From positions 99,103-163,102 of the forward strand of contig CALVQK010000001.1 in the NCBI GenBank assembly GCA_944358305.1: 64,000 nucleotides of DNA, in the 5' to 3' direction. The DNA comes from an uncultured Bacilli bacterium (GTDB lineage: Bacteria; Bacillota_I; Bacilli_A; RF39; UBA660). The notes under the pieces were generated by a model that worked only from the letters and a program-made list of their open reading frames with translations, made no database searches and was not told where the DNA came from. Position numbers and translations under genes: made by a program. This document shows positions 35,032 to 44,168 of this stretch, piece after piece. The number at the start of each line of letters is the position of its first letter. The first letter of the stretch is position 1.

Positions 35032-36819
35032 ATGAAAGAATATAAAAATAGGGATGAAGTAGAAGAAGAGTACAAATGGGATTTAACGGAGTTTTTTGCA
35101 AATAATGAAGAGTTTTATAAAGCAGAGTTTGAAGTTAATAGTAAAATAGATATATTTAAGAGTTATAAAGGCTGTACTAAAGATGCTAATAAACTTTATG
35201 AATACTTAGTTAAGTTAATAGAAATAGAGACTATTGTTGAAAAAATGGATGCCTATGCTTGGTTAAAAAATGACGAAGAGTTAGGCAAGAAAGAAAATGT
35301 AGAAATGCTTTCTAAAGCTAAAGATGCTATAGCAAAGACTAATAATGCCAATAGTTTCTTTGAAGAAGAACTTTTAAAACTATCTAAGGATGAGTTTGAT
35401 GCTTTATTTAAAGAAAATAAAAAATTAGAAGAGTATAGAGCTTATCTATTACAAATATATAGAAATAAAGAACATACTTTAAATGAAAATGAAGAGAAAA
35501 TAGTTAATTCTTTAGTAGCAGCGACTAATAATTTCTCTGATATATCATCAGCCATGCTTAATATGGAACACAATTATGGTAAAGTAACTCTTGAAGATGG
35601 TAAAAAAGTAACATTATCTACTACTAATTCTAGGTTTTTACAGTCAAGTGATAATAGAAAAACTAGAAAAGAAGCAAATACTAAACTAGCTAAGAAAGCA
35701 CTAGAGTATGGTAGTACTTCTGCTTCTTTATTAAATAGCTATATAAAATTAGAAGATACCCTTGCTAGTATTTATCACTTTAATGATAGTTTTGAAGCAC
35801 TACTTTTCGAAGATAATCTTAATAAAAATATTTTTGATGTCCTATCTAAAACTACAAGAAAAGGTGTTTCATCTTTACAAAGATATTTTAGACTAAGAAA
35901 AAAGATTCTTAATCTTGATACTTTATATAATTATGATTTAAGTGCAAAGTTAAGTCATTCTAAAAAAGAATATAGTATTAAAGAAGGAATTAAAACAGTA
36001 AGAGAAGCTTTAAAACCATTAGGAGAAGAATATCTAAAAAAATATGATAAACTTATAAAAAATCGTAATATAGATTTTTGTGGGTATCCTGGTAAATGTA
36101 GTGGTGGTTATAATTTAAGTATTCCAGCATGTGATTCTCGTATTTTAATGAGTTATCATTATGATTTAGAGTCCTTATCTACTATCGCTCATGAAGCGGG
36201 ACATCATATTAATTATCAAATTATTAGAGAGAATAACCCTATACAGTATCGTCACAATGCCATTATCGTTGCAGAAGTAGCATCTCTAACCAATGAATTT
36301 TTACTATCCAATTATATTTTTAATAATGCAACTGACAAAGAAGAGAAAGTCCTTGCCCTTGAAAATTCTCTAAACGTTATTGCTAGTAATTTATTTGGTG
36401 CTGTTAGAGAAGGAGATATGGAAAGACTAATGCACGAGAAAGTTCATGAAGGTGGAGCTTTAACTAAAGAATTTATGAATGAAATATGTGAGGATTCTTT
36501 AAAATATTATTATGGTAATGAAGTTAAATTATCGCCATATGTTAAAGGAAGTTGGATCTTTAGAAGTCACTATTATACAAACTTTTACTTATATAATTAT
36601 GCTATTTGTGTAAGTATTGCCGCATCCCTTGCTTCTAAAATTACTGATGGTGATAAAGAAACTTTAGATAAATACTTAAACTTTTTGAAGTTCGGTTCTA
36701 ATATTTGGCCAACCGATGCTTTTAAAGAGCTAGGAATATCTTTGGAAGATGAAAAAGTTTATAAAAATGCAATTAACTATTTTGATAAATTAATTTCTAT
36801 GTTAGAAAGTCTATATTAG
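35032..36819 (+). CDS. pepF: Oligoendopeptidase F (M3 family metallopeptidase)
   Basis: The 595-residue zinc peptidase has the catalytic motif H-E-A-G-H near residue 387 and the downstream Glu in the segment after V-A-E-V-A-S. Other family landmarks are the D-L-S-A-K (Y-D-L) and C-G-Y-P-G-K-C-S-G-G segments. It cuts small peptides in the cytoplasm; no signal peptide is present. It sits between dnaK and dnaJ with 16 bp to dnaJ, so a peptide-degrading enzyme is tied into the chaperone operon. Confidence 0.9.
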   Translation: MKEYKNRDEVEEEYKWDLTEFFANNEEFYKAEFEVNSKIDIFKSYKGCTKDANKLYEYLVKLIEIETIVEKMDAYAWLKNDEELGKKENVEMLSKAKDAIAKTNNANSFFEEELLKLSKDEFDALFKENKKLEEYRAYLLQIYRNKEHTLNENEEKIVNSLVAATNNFSDISSAMLNMEHNYGKVTLEDGKKVTLSTTNSRFLQSSDNRKTRKEANTKLAKKALEYGSTSASLLNSYIKLEDTLASIYHFNDSFEALLFEDNLNKNIFDVLSKTTRKGVSSLQRYFRLRKKILNLDTLYNYDLSAKLSHSKKEYSIKEGIKTVREALKPLGEEYLKKYDKLIKNRNIDFCGYPGKCSGGYNLSIPACDSRILMSYHYDLESLSTIAHEAGHHINYQIIRENNPIQYRHNAIIVAEVASLTNEFLLSNYIFNNATDKEEKVLALENSLNVIASNLFGAVREGDMERLMHEKVHEGGALTKEFMNEICEDSLKYYYGNEVKLSPYVKGSWIFRSHYYTNFYLYNYAICVSIAASLASKITDGDKETLDKYLNFLKFGSNIWPTDAFKELGISLEDEKVYKNAINYFDKLISMLESLY

Positions 36820-36835
36820 AAGGAAGGTGTAGTTT

Positions 36836-37978
36836 ATGGCAACTAAAAGAGATTATTATGAAGTGTTAGGTGTACCTAAAAATGCTTCAAAAGATGAAAT
36901 AAAAAGTGCCTTTAGAAAACTTGCTAAAAAATATCATCCTGATATTAGTAAAGAAGAAAATGCCGAAGAAAAATTTAAAGAAGTACAAGAAGCATATTCT
37001 GTTTTATCTGATGATAATAAACGTCAAAGGTATGATCAATTTGGCCATGCTGGTGTAAATGGCCCTGGAGCAGGATCTGGTTTCGGTGGTGCTGGCTTTG
37101 GAGGAGCAGGTTTTGGTTTTGATGCTAGTGACTTAGGTGATATTTTTGATGATTTATTTGGTGGAGGATTTGGCTTCGGTGGCAGTTCTAGTAGAACAAG
37201 AAGTAGAGCTAGAAAAGGTTCTGACATTTTAATGCAAGTAGAACTATCTTTTGAAGAAGCTGTCTTTGGTTGTGAAAAAGACTTTGATTTAGATGTAGTT
37301 AGTGAATGTGATAAATGTAATGGTTTAGGTGGCTTTGGTGAAGAAACTTGTAAAAGATGTCATGGTAGTGGAACTATTACTAGTGAACAAAGAACAATTC
37401 TAGGTTCATTTATGACAAAAACAACTTGTCCAGAATGTGCTGGTAAAGGTAAAACTTATAAAGAAGTTTGCAGTAAATGTAAAGGAAGAGGTCAAGTTAA
37501 ATCTCGCAAAACCATCACTGTAAATGTACCTAGTGGTATTGACAACGGTGAAAGATTAAGAGTTCCTGGTAGAGGACATGCTGGAGAAAATGGAGGAGCC
37601 TCTGGAGATCTATATTTAGAGTTTCATATCAAAGAACATAAATTCTATGAAAGAGACGGCCTTGATATTTATCTAGAAGTACCTATTAATATGGCAGAAG
37701 CAGTTCTTGGCTGCAAAAAGGAAATACCAACTATCTATGGAAATGTTAAATTAACTATTCCAGGAGGTACTGATAGTGGTGATAAACAAAGACTTAAAGG
37801 TAAAGGTATTAAAGATTCATCTAGAAGAAGAACTGGAGATATGTATGTAATATTCAAAGTAATTACTCCTAAAAAGTTATCAAGAGATCAAAAGAAATTA
37901 TTTGAAAGCTTATCTAAAACAGACTTAGATGATAGCGAAATAGATAGATTTGTAAGATTTACAAAGAATAATGATTAA
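36836..37978 (+). CDS. dnaJ: Co-chaperone DnaJ (Hsp40)
   Basis: The 380-residue protein has the J domain with H-P-D (about 33-35), a Gly/Phe-rich linker (about 70-120), four zinc-binding C-x-x-C-x-G-x-G repeats (about 153-220), and the C-terminal substrate domains. It stimulates DnaK ATPase. It follows pepF by 16 bp and is followed by a terminator at 37996-38026. Confidence 0.96.
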   Translation: MATKRDYYEVLGVPKNASKDEIKSAFRKLAKKYHPDISKEENAEEKFKEVQEAYSVLSDDNKRQRYDQFGHAGVNGPGAGSGFGGAGFGGAGFGFDASDLGDIFDDLFGGGFGFGGSSSRTRSRARKGSDILMQVELSFEEAVFGCEKDFDLDVVSECDKCNGLGGFGEETCKRCHGSGTITSEQRTILGSFMTKTTCPECAGKGKTYKEVCSKCKGRGQVKSRKTITVNVPSGIDNGERLRVPGRGHAGENGGASGDLYLEFHIKEHKFYERDGLDIYLEVPINMAEAVLGCKKEIPTIYGNVKLTIPGGTDSGDKQRLKGKGIKDSSRRRTGDMYVIFKVITPKKLSRDQKKLFESLSKTDLDDSEIDRFVRFTKNND

Positions 37979-37995
37979 TTAGTTATAGATATAAA

Positions 37996-38026
37996 GAAAA
38001 AGTTACGAAACCTCGTAGCTTTTTTA
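37996..38026 (+). terminator. Intrinsic terminator after dnaJ
   Basis: AAGTTACGA pairs with TCGTAGCTT (one wobble), short loop, then six T. Confidence 0.75.
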
Positions 38027-38038
38027 TTACATTTTACA

Positions 38039-38067
38039 TTGTTTAAAAGAAGTTAATATGATACGAT
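38039..38067 (+). promoter_or_regulatory. Toxin promoter of the type I locus
   Basis: TTGTTT (38039-38044) and TACGAT (38062-38067), 17 bp apart, giving an mRNA start near 38074. Confidence 0.55.
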
Positions 38068-38131
38068 ATTTATAGGAACATTTAATAGTTGGGTGGTTAC
38101 CAAACTCTTCAAATAGAGGGAGGTGATATAA

Positions 38132-38215
38132 GTGAACAAGAAAGATTGTTTAATCGTTTCTTTAGTAATGATTATCTTCCTTTTACTATTCTTACTATTT
38201 ATAGTACTAATATAA
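38132..38215 (+). CDS. Type I toxin candidate: 27-residue hydrophobic peptide
   Basis: The ORF starts at GTG 38132 behind a near-perfect ribosome site (GGGAGGTGAT, 4-6 bases away). The peptide begins M-N-K-K-D-C and the remaining 21 residues are almost all Leu, Ile, Val and Phe, a single membrane helix with no polar end. This is the plan of TxpA/BsrG/holin-like toxins that depolarise the membrane. The Shine-Dalgarno region can pair with ACC and CTC bases just upstream (38099-38108), which would limit translation. The mRNA would end at the terminator at 38267-38310. Its 3' part is covered by an antisense RNA. Confidence 0.7.
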   Translation: MNKKDCLIVSLVMIIFLLLFLLFIVLI

Positions 38216-38330
38216 AGGAAAACCACCTAACTCAGCAATGATTTAGGTGGAACCAACTTTAATTATGGTAACACTCAACACGGCAATATTAAGTGTTCCT
38301 TTTCTTATTGTATGAAAATTTTCCTTACAT
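38214..38330 (-). ncRNA. Antisense antitoxin RNA candidate
   Basis: On the minus strand TTGCAT (complement of 38358-38363) and TAAGAT (complement of 38335-38340) are 17 bp apart, giving a start near 38328. The RNA runs through the toxin mRNA's terminator region and ends at its own: CCACCTAA with TTAGGTGG (38223-38250), followed on that strand by TTTTCCTTT. The roughly 115-nt RNA is fully complementary to the 3' untranslated region and last codon of the toxin mRNA. This convergent layout with two one-way terminators is that of ratA/txpA and SR4/bsrG. Confidence 0.65.
38267..38310 (+). terminator. Terminator of the toxin mRNA
   Basis: GG(T)AACACT pairs with AGTGTTCC and is followed by TTTTCTTATT on the plus strand only. 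Confidence 0.7.
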
Positions 38331-38334
38331 ATAC

Positions 38335-38363
38335 ATCTTATCACATAAGTATCTTTAATGCAA
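38335..38363 (-). promoter_or_regulatory. Promoter of the antisense RNA
   Basis: TTGCAT-17 bp-TAAGAT on the minus strand. The sequence between it and the asnS promoter at 38398 shows nothing else. Confidence 0.6.
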
Positions 38364-38397
38364 GGTGCAATAAAAGCTAAAAAAGAGAATAAAATGT

Positions 38398-38426
38398 TTG
38401 ACAATAGGTTAAATTAATAGTAGAAT
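38398..38426 (+). promoter_or_regulatory. Promoter of asnS
   Basis: TTGACA (38398-38403) and TAGAAT (38421-38426), exactly 17 bp apart, just before the T-box leader. Confidence 0.8.
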
Positions 38427-38432
38427 TTTATT

Positions 38433-38658
38433 GTATTTAAAATGATGATTGAAAGAAGTAACTATTTAAAACTTTTATAGAGAGTTCATGGTTGGTGAAA
38501 ATGAATAAAGCTAAATAGTGAATAACATTCAGGAGTGCTTAAAGAAATTAAGTAGACTAAGCCGGGTAAACCGTTATCTTTTAAAGTGATTACTTTTTAG
38601 TAATAAGATGGGTGGTACCGCGGAAAGACTTTCGTCCCTTATGGATGAAGTCTTTTTG
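38433..38658 (+). promoter_or_regulatory. T-box riboswitch controlling asnS
   Basis: The leader has the T-box signature GGTGGTACCGCG at 38611-38622. A terminator, AAAGACTT (38624-38631) with AAGTCTTT (38648-38655) plus T-run, competes with the antiterminator. Stem I carries AGAGAGT-type sequence near 38479, and AAC at 38524-38526 between GAAT and ATTC is the likely specifier, an Asn codon. Uncharged tRNA-Asn would bind, block termination and switch on asnS. Confidence 0.9.
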
Positions 38659-38680
38659 TTATTTTTAAGGAGGAGAAATT

Positions 38681-40060
38681 ATGGATATAAAAGATTTATA
38701 TGAACAAATTACTGAATTAATGGATAAAGAAGTAGAATTAAAAGGATGGATAAGAAATCATCGTAAACAAAAAGAATTAGGCTTTATTGATTTTTATGAT
38801 GGTACCTATTTCAAAAGTTGTCAATTAGTTTATACTAATGCCCTAAATAGCTTTGATGAAATTCAAAAATTACATATTGGCTCTGCTATTAAAGTGATAG
38901 GAATAGTGCGTAAATCACCTAAAGAAGGCCAAGAATTTGAAATAGAAGTCAAAGATATTACTCTAGAAGGAGAGTGTCCTGAAGATTATCCAATACAACC
39001 TAAAAGACACACAAGAGAGTTTTTAAGAGAAGTAGCACACTTAAGACCTAGAACTAATTTATTTCAAGCAGTCTTTCGTGTTAGAAGCGTTGCAAGCTAT
39101 GCTATTCATAAATATTTTCAGGATAGAGGCTATGTTTATGTTCAAACTCCACTTTTAACTGGAAATGATGGTGAAGGAGCAGGGGAGATGTTTGAAGTTA
39201 CTACTATGGACCTTAAAAACATTCCTAAAACAAAAGATGGTGAAGTTGATTATTCCAAAGATTTCTTTAATAAGAAAGTAGGCCTTACAGTTACAGGACA
39301 ACTTGAAGCGGAAGCTTTTGCCATGGCTTATAAAAAAGTTTATACTTTCGGACCAACTTTTAGAGCCGAAGTTTCTAATACTAAAGTTCATGCTAGTGAA
39401 TTCTGGATGATTGAACCAGAAATAGCTTTCTGTGATATAGATGAACTAATGGATATAGAAGAAGATATGCTAAAGTATATCGTTAAATATGTTTTAGAAA
39501 ACTGTAAAGAAGAAATGACTTTCTTAGATAAATTTGTTGAAAAAGGATTAATTGATAAACTAACTAAACTAATTAATAGTAAGTTTGTAAGAGTGACTCA
39601 TGAAGAAGTTATCAAATTATTAAAAGAAGCGAAAGTAGAATTTGAATTTACTCCAGAATACGGAGAAGATATCGCTAAAGAACATGAAAAATATATTACT
39701 GAATACTTTGATGGACCTGTATTCATTAAAGATTGGCCTAAAGATATAAAAGCTTTCTATATGAAATTAAATGAAGATGGTAAAACCGTAAGAGGAGTAG
39801 ATCTTGAAGTACCAGGAGCAGGTGAATTAATGGGTGGCTCTGAAAGAGAAGCTGATTATAAAAAATTAAAACAACGTATGGATGAGTTAGGTATGAAAGA
39901 AGAAGGCCTAGAATGGTATTTAGACTTAAGAAAATATGGAGGTTGCACCCACTCAGGATTTGGTATGGGCTTTGAAAGATTACTTATTTATTTAACTGGA
40001 GTTGAAAATATTAGAGATGTTATCCCATTTCCAAGGACTCCAGGTAATTGCGAATTTTAG
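38681..40060 (+). CDS. asnS: Asparaginyl-tRNA synthetase
   Basis: The 459-residue class IIb synthetase joins Asn to tRNA-Asn. It has the N-terminal OB-fold anticodon domain (about 15-105, G-W-I-R-N-H-R) and the catalytic domain with F-L-R-E-V-A-H-L-R-P-R-T, F-R-A-E-V-S-N-T-K-V-H-A-S-E-F and the late G-F-G-M-G-F-E-R-L-L motif 3. The regulation by an Asn T-box agrees with the assignment. Having AsnRS means Asn-tRNA does not depend on the amidotransferase route. Confidence 0.95.
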   Translation: MDIKDLYEQITELMDKEVELKGWIRNHRKQKELGFIDFYDGTYFKSCQLVYTNALNSFDEIQKLHIGSAIKVIGIVRKSPKEGQEFEIEVKDITLEGECPEDYPIQPKRHTREFLREVAHLRPRTNLFQAVFRVRSVASYAIHKYFQDRGYVYVQTPLLTGNDGEGAGEMFEVTTMDLKNIPKTKDGEVDYSKDFFNKKVGLTVTGQLEAEAFAMAYKKVYTFGPTFRAEVSNTKVHASEFWMIEPEIAFCDIDELMDIEEDMLKYIVKYVLENCKEEMTFLDKFVEKGLIDKLTKLINSKFVRVTHEEVIKLLKEAKVEFEFTPEYGEDIAKEHEKYITEYFDGPVFIKDWPKDIKAFYMKLNEDGKTVRGVDLEVPGAGELMGGSEREADYKKLKQRMDELGMKEEGLEWYLDLRKYGGCTHSGFGMGFERLLIYLTGVENIRDVIPFPRTPGNCEF

Positions 40061-40072
40061 GAGGAAATATAG

Positions 40073-40561
40073 ATGGAAAACTTTCTATTAAAAGTAATTG
40101 ATGAAAACGGTGAAGAAGTATTAAATGATCATAAACAGTTAGGTAAAACTCATTCTAACTCCTTTGATCAACTTGGCAAAATGTTTAATATAGAATTTAG
40201 AACTAGGAATAGAGCAGATATGGCTTTACAAGTAGCAGATGAAAGACAGTTTATTTCAATATTTAATATAAAAGTTGGTTATATCTTTATTTTGCCAGAA
40301 ACTTGGAGTGAAGGACAAATAAACTATTTAGAAAAAGTTCTACCATTATATCAAGAAGAAGAACAAAAAGATAAAATAATAGAGGTCGATATTTTTTCTA
40401 AAGAACCTGTTTACTATAATCACAAACACTATCGCGAATTAGTTATTGAAGAAAAAATAGATATACTAGAAGGTAAGAAACGAGAGAAAAGTTTAGTTAC
40501 AGAACTATTAAAAGAAGAATTAGCTAGACAAAAAGAAGCAATAGAGTCAAGAAGAAAGTAA
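40073..40561 (+). CDS. Uncharacterised protein downstream of asnS
   Basis: The 162-residue soluble protein begins 12 bp after asnS with a strong ribosome site (AGGAGG), so it shares the T-box control. The first 110 residues look alpha/beta; the C-terminal 50 residues are charged and helical (L-L-K-E-E-L-A-R-Q-K-E-A), probably a coiled coil. There is no membrane segment or Cys. I do not recognise a family. A terminator follows at 40594. Confidence 0.6.
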   Translation: MENFLLKVIDENGEEVLNDHKQLGKTHSNSFDQLGKMFNIEFRTRNRADMALQVADERQFISIFNIKVGYIFILPETWSEGQINYLEKVLPLYQEEEQKDKIIEVDIFSKEPVYYNHKHYRELVIEEKIDILEGKKREKSLVTELLKEELARQKEAIESRRK

Positions 40562-40593
40562 TTTAATACATAAGATAAATATCATTAGAAAAG

Positions 40594-40626
40594 AAAAGCT
40601 CATAGTCTTTTAATCTATGAGCTTTT
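40594..40626. terminator. Bidirectional terminator between the asnS operon and rnhC
   Basis: AAAAGCTCATAG pairs with CTATGAGCTTTT across a 9-base loop, with A- and T-rich flanks on the correct sides for both strands. Confidence 0.85.
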
Positions 40627-40630
40627 ATAA

Positions 40631-41542
40631 TTAGTATATTAATGTTTTTAATATTCTTTGCGTGTTTCTAAAATTATATTTGGCTACTTCTTTAAGCTTT
40701 TCCTCTCCATATTTATTAACTAATTCTTCTCCAGCTTCATCTACATTAGGACCAGCTCCCTTAGGCAAAGGCATCCCAACTTCATCTTGTAATTTAGCAA
40801 ATTCTTTTAAGAATATATATCTACTAATAATAGAAGCCGCTCCAACTGCTAAATTTTTATCTTCAGCTTTTTGGACGAAAGTAATACCTCTTTGTATATT
40901 AGGAACATCTTTAATATAATCATAATATCTTGCTTCTCTTGCAAATTCATCGACAATAATATAATCAACTTCTGGCTTTAATTCTGTCATGATCTGATAT
41001 AAAACTTTATTATGCATAACTGCTTTTATTTTATTCATATTCAAATTAGTGCTATATTTTTCATTATATTCTTTGTTAGTTAAAATAATAGATCTATAAG
41101 GTATCTTCTTTATAAGCTCTGGCGTTACTTTTAAGATAAATTCATCAGTTACTTTTTTTGAATCTCTAATACCTAAATCTTCTAGAAATTTTACATTATC
41201 ACGACTAACATAAGTAGCAGTAACAACAATAGGGCCAAAATAATCTCCCGTTCCAACTTCATCACTACCAACCGCACTACAGTTATAATATTTTTCATCT
41301 AATTTTTTTTGTTCTTCTTTCTTTTCTTTTGTATTAGAAAGAACTGTTCCCCACATTGCGGCATCAACGTCAGCACTTGGACCTTGAAACATAACTTTAC
41401 CAGATTCATACATCGTAATAACTGTATCTTCATCTTTTGCTTGAAATACAGTGTATGGGATAACCTTATCACGTTTTTTATCTTTGTAATACTCAATCAT
41501 TTTTTCTTTAACTTCATCATTTATTTTGATAACAACATTCAT
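40631..41542 (-). CDS. rnhC: Ribonuclease HIII
   Basis: The 303-residue enzyme removes RNA from RNA-DNA hybrids. The N-terminal 85 residues form the TBP-like substrate-binding domain specific to RNase HIII (ending V-M-F-Q-G-P-S-A-D-V-D-A). The catalytic domain starts with S-D-E-V-G-T-G-D-Y-F-G-P, which supplies the D-E-G-D type site, with a further D in I-R-D-S-K-K and in V-D-E-F-A. It is on the minus strand, back-to-back with cvpA. Confidence 0.93.
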   Translation of the reverse strand: MNVVIKINDEVKEKMIEYYKDKKRDKVIPYTVFQAKDEDTVITMYESGKVMFQGPSADVDAAMWGTVLSNTKEKKEEQKKLDEKYYNCSAVGSDEVGTGDYFGPIVVTATYVSRDNVKFLEDLGIRDSKKVTDEFILKVTPELIKKIPYRSIILTNKEYNEKYSTNLNMNKIKAVMHNKVLYQIMTELKPEVDYIIVDEFAREARYYDYIKDVPNIQRGITFVQKAEDKNLAVGAASIISRYIFLKEFAKLQDEVGMPLPKGAGPNVDEAGEELVNKYGEEKLKEVAKYNFRNTQRILKTLIY

Positions 41543-41624
41543 AAATTTATCTCTCCTTAAAAATATTATAGCATAGTTTGAGTTTTTGGTTTATAATAAA
41601 TATATAGATAAGGAGGAGTTTACT

Positions 41625-42338
41625 GTGAGCCCAAATATATTTAGTGTAGTTATTATTTTATTAATTCTATTATGTGGAGTCTTAGGAAGTAAAAGAGGAA
41701 TATTAAAAGAACTAGTTATAATTGTAGGAACAATCGTAGTTTTTGCATTATCATTTTTCTTAAAAGATTTTGTTGCAGGATTTTTCTGCGAGTACCTACC
41801 ATTCTTTAATTTTAGAATACCTTTAGGTAATCTAGTTAGTCTAAATATTATATTCTATCAATTAATAGCATTTTTAATACTAGTCATAATATTTAGATTA
41901 ATTTTGCAAATACTAATAGATGTAATAGGAATATTTAGTAAAATTATTAATGCTACCATAATTCTTGCTCTACCAAATAAATTATTAGGATTTGCTGTAG
42001 GATTATTAGAAGGATATATTTTAATGTTTATCTTACTTAATGTAATTGCCATTCCTATGAGTGGAAGTGAACTATTTATGTCTTCAGGGGTAAGACAGTT
42101 TATTGTTAATGATACCCCAGTACTTAAAGATTCTTTAGGTGGCTTAAATTATGCTATAGAAGATGTTTTAAGCTTATCTAGTGATGATGATAGAAATACT
42201 AATGATTTAAAAGTAATAGATATTATGTTAAAATATAAAGTAGTTTCTACTGATTTCATGGATAATGTTAAAGAAACTGGCAAACTTGATGATATTAGTG
42301 GCCTTGATAGTGTTATAGATAAATATAAGGAGGAATAA
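41625..42338 (+). CDS. CvpA family membrane protein
   Basis: GTG 41625 is chosen because AAGGAGGA lies 6 bases before it; the TTG at 41586 has no ribosome site. The 237-residue protein has four hydrophobic segments in its first 165 residues, with the typical G-x-x-R/K-G motif (G-S-K-R-G-I-L-K-E) after the first. The C-terminal 70 residues are soluble and acidic. CvpA proteins are tied to envelope integrity and, in E. coli, colicin V export; the exact role is unsettled. It is 2 bp from trxA. In B. subtilis a CvpA-family gene (yshB) lies in the mutS2/trxA area; here no mutS2 is seen. Confidence 0.78.
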   Translation: MSPNIFSVVIILLILLCGVLGSKRGILKELVIIVGTIVVFALSFFLKDFVAGFFCEYLPFFNFRIPLGNLVSLNIIFYQLIAFLILVIIFRLILQILIDVIGIFSKIINATIILALPNKLLGFAVGLLEGYILMFILLNVIAIPMSGSELFMSSGVRQFIVNDTPVLKDSLGGLNYAIEDVLSLSSDDDRNTNDLKVIDIMLKYKVVSTDFMDNVKETGKLDDISGLDSVIDKYKEE

Positions 42339-42340
42339 AA

Positions 42341-42646
42341 ATGAACTATTTAGAAAGTACAGATGATTTTGAAAACTTAATCAAAGAAGGAGACGTTATA
42401 GTAGATTTCTTTGCTACTTGGTGCGGCCCTTGTAAAATGTTGAGCCCTATTCTTGAAGAAATCACTGAAAGATTTTCAAGAATAAAAGTTGTTAAAATAG
42501 ATATAGACAAGTTCGATGATTTAACAAGAAGTCATGGTATTATGAGTGTACCTACTATGGAAGTATATAGAAATGGTACTTTAGTAAAAAAAGAAGTAGG
42601 CTACCATAATCTTGATGAAATAGTATCTTGGTTACCAAGGGACTAG
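42341..42646 (+). CDS. trxA: Thioredoxin
   Basis: The 101-residue protein has the classic active site W-C-G-P-C (about residues 27-31) and the cis-Pro segment V-P-T-M near 70. It reduces disulphides in cytoplasmic proteins. No signal peptide is present. The terminator GACTAG/CTAGTC plus six T (42641-42666) overlaps the stop codon. Confidence 0.93.
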   Translation: MNYLESTDDFENLIKEGDVIVDFFATWCGPCKMLSPILEEITERFSRIKVVKIDIDKFDDLTRSHGIMSVPTMEVYRNGTLVKKEVGYHNLDEIVSWLPRD

Positions 42647-42666
42647 TGAAAAACTAGTCTTTTTTC
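42641..42666 (+). terminator. Intrinsic terminator overlapping the trxA stop
   Basis: GACTAG (42641-42646) pairs with CTAGTC (42654-42659), then TTTTTT. Confidence 0.8.
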
Positions 42667-42767
42667 TTGAAAAATAAAGGATAGCAACCAAAAAGTTACA
42701 CAAATTAACTGAAAATTGGTGGGACGCAACCAAAGAATTTGTTAAATTACAAGACGAGGTGATATTA

Positions 42768-44144
42768 ATGAATTTTGCTACTAATTTGCAAAAATTAAGA
42801 AAAAAAGAAAATATGAGTCAAGAATCTCTTGCTGAACGCCTTGATGTTACAAGACAATCAGTATCTAAATGGGAAAGTGGCGCTACCTATCCAGAAATGG
42901 ATAAATTAATTGCTATTTGTAAAATATTTAATGTAGATATGGATACCTTAGTAAATGGCGATGTTTCTAATAATGAGAAGAAAGAAAAAGAAACTAATAT
43001 AAATACTAAAGATCTCTTAGATAAATTTAATATTTTAATGAAAAAAATTGTTTGTCTTTTTGAGAGTATGAGTTTTAAAGAGATAATAGAGTTTTTGGTA
43101 ACAATATTTCTTTTAATATTAGTTATTTTAATAGGTACAGTGCCTAAAGACATTATTGAAAATTTAATAGGTGATAGTCTTCTATATGATATCGCTTATA
43201 TTGGACCAACTCTAGATACAATATTCTCATTAATAGTAGATATTTTATATAGCATCTTTTCTATAGTTATATTTATCTATGTTTTAAAAATTAAATATTT
43301 AGATCGCATTAAAATAAAAGAAGAAACTAATAAAGAAATAGTTGTAAAAGAAAAAGAAAAAAGAGTAGAAGAGGTAGAGAAAGTAATAATTAAAGATGAT
43401 AACAGTAATAGTTTTACAAAAACTCTTGCTAAAATAATTATTTATATCATCAAGTTCTTTATAGTCTGTTTCTTAGCTGCTCCTCTTATTTGCATTGTTG
43501 TTTTTGCTGTTATGTTAGGCTTTTTAGTCTTATTTGTCTTTAAAGGCTTACCTTTAATAGGAATACTTCTATGGACAGTCTCAGCTTTAATAATTAGTGT
43601 ATTATGTTTTGAAATACCTTTAAACTTTGTCATAAATCATAAAAACAACTATAAGAAAAATATGATTGCTTTACTAACTTCACTTGCTATAATCATTATA
43701 GGTTCTATCATTTTTGCTTTTGAGTTTTTCTCTCTTACTTATATAGATGAACTACCAAGTGATGTCAGAACTAAGGAAATAACAGAAAAATTACCTATGT
43801 CAAATAACTTAACAACAGTAGGTTATTATCATAATGATATAGAGTATATAGTAGATGATACTCTAACCAATGAGATAGAAGTAACAGTTACTTACTATGA
43901 TTATTTAACAGATCAAAATATAGAAATAGATATACATAATAATAATCTATTAATTTACGAAGATGGCCCTAAAGAATTTAGTTTTGAAAAAGTATTAGAT
44001 ATAATAAGTGATGATGTTAAAGATGGTAAAATTTATAATTATGATAAACTATACGATTATAAAGTTACTATCAAGACGAGCAGTAATAATATAGATATAA
44101 TTAATAGAAACAACTCATCTTTCTTTAATGAAAATAATTCCTAA
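42768..44144 (+). CDS. XRE-family regulator anchored in the membrane
   Basis: ATG 42768 follows GAGGTG. The 458-residue protein starts with an HTH domain (about 3-60; S-Q-E-S-L-A-E-R-L-D-V-T-R-Q-S-V-S-K-W-E-S-G). It then has about five to six membrane helices between 100 and 335 and a C-terminal beta-rich domain with repeated D/N and T/I strands (about 340-458) that is probably outside the cell or a separate cytoplasmic domain. Such one-component regulators can sense the envelope directly. The target genes are unknown. The direct repeat GCAACCAAA at about 42685 and 42727 upstream could be a binding site. Confidence 0.75.
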   Translation: MNFATNLQKLRKKENMSQESLAERLDVTRQSVSKWESGATYPEMDKLIAICKIFNVDMDTLVNGDVSNNEKKEKETNINTKDLLDKFNILMKKIVCLFESMSFKEIIEFLVTIFLLILVILIGTVPKDIIENLIGDSLLYDIAYIGPTLDTIFSLIVDILYSIFSIVIFIYVLKIKYLDRIKIKEETNKEIVVKEKEKRVEEVEKVIIKDDNSNSFTKTLAKIIIYIIKFFIVCFLAAPLICIVVFAVMLGFLVLFVFKGLPLIGILLWTVSALIISVLCFEIPLNFVINHKNNYKKNMIALLTSLAIIIIGSIIFAFEFFSLTYIDELPSDVRTKEITEKLPMSNNLTTVGYYHNDIEYIVDDTLTNEIEVTVTYYDYLTDQNIEIDIHNNNLLIYEDGPKEFSFEKVLDIISDDVKDGKIYNYDKLYDYKVTIKTSSNNIDIINRNNSSFFNENNS

Positions 44145-44168
44145 TTTATTTTAGGAATTATTTTTTCT
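44131..44168. terminator. Shared terminator containing both stop codons
   Basis: AATAATTCCTAA pairs with TTAGGAATTATT over a 6-base loop. The stop codons of the two converging genes overlap by 4 bp inside the stem, and T-runs lie on both sides. Confidence 0.8.
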
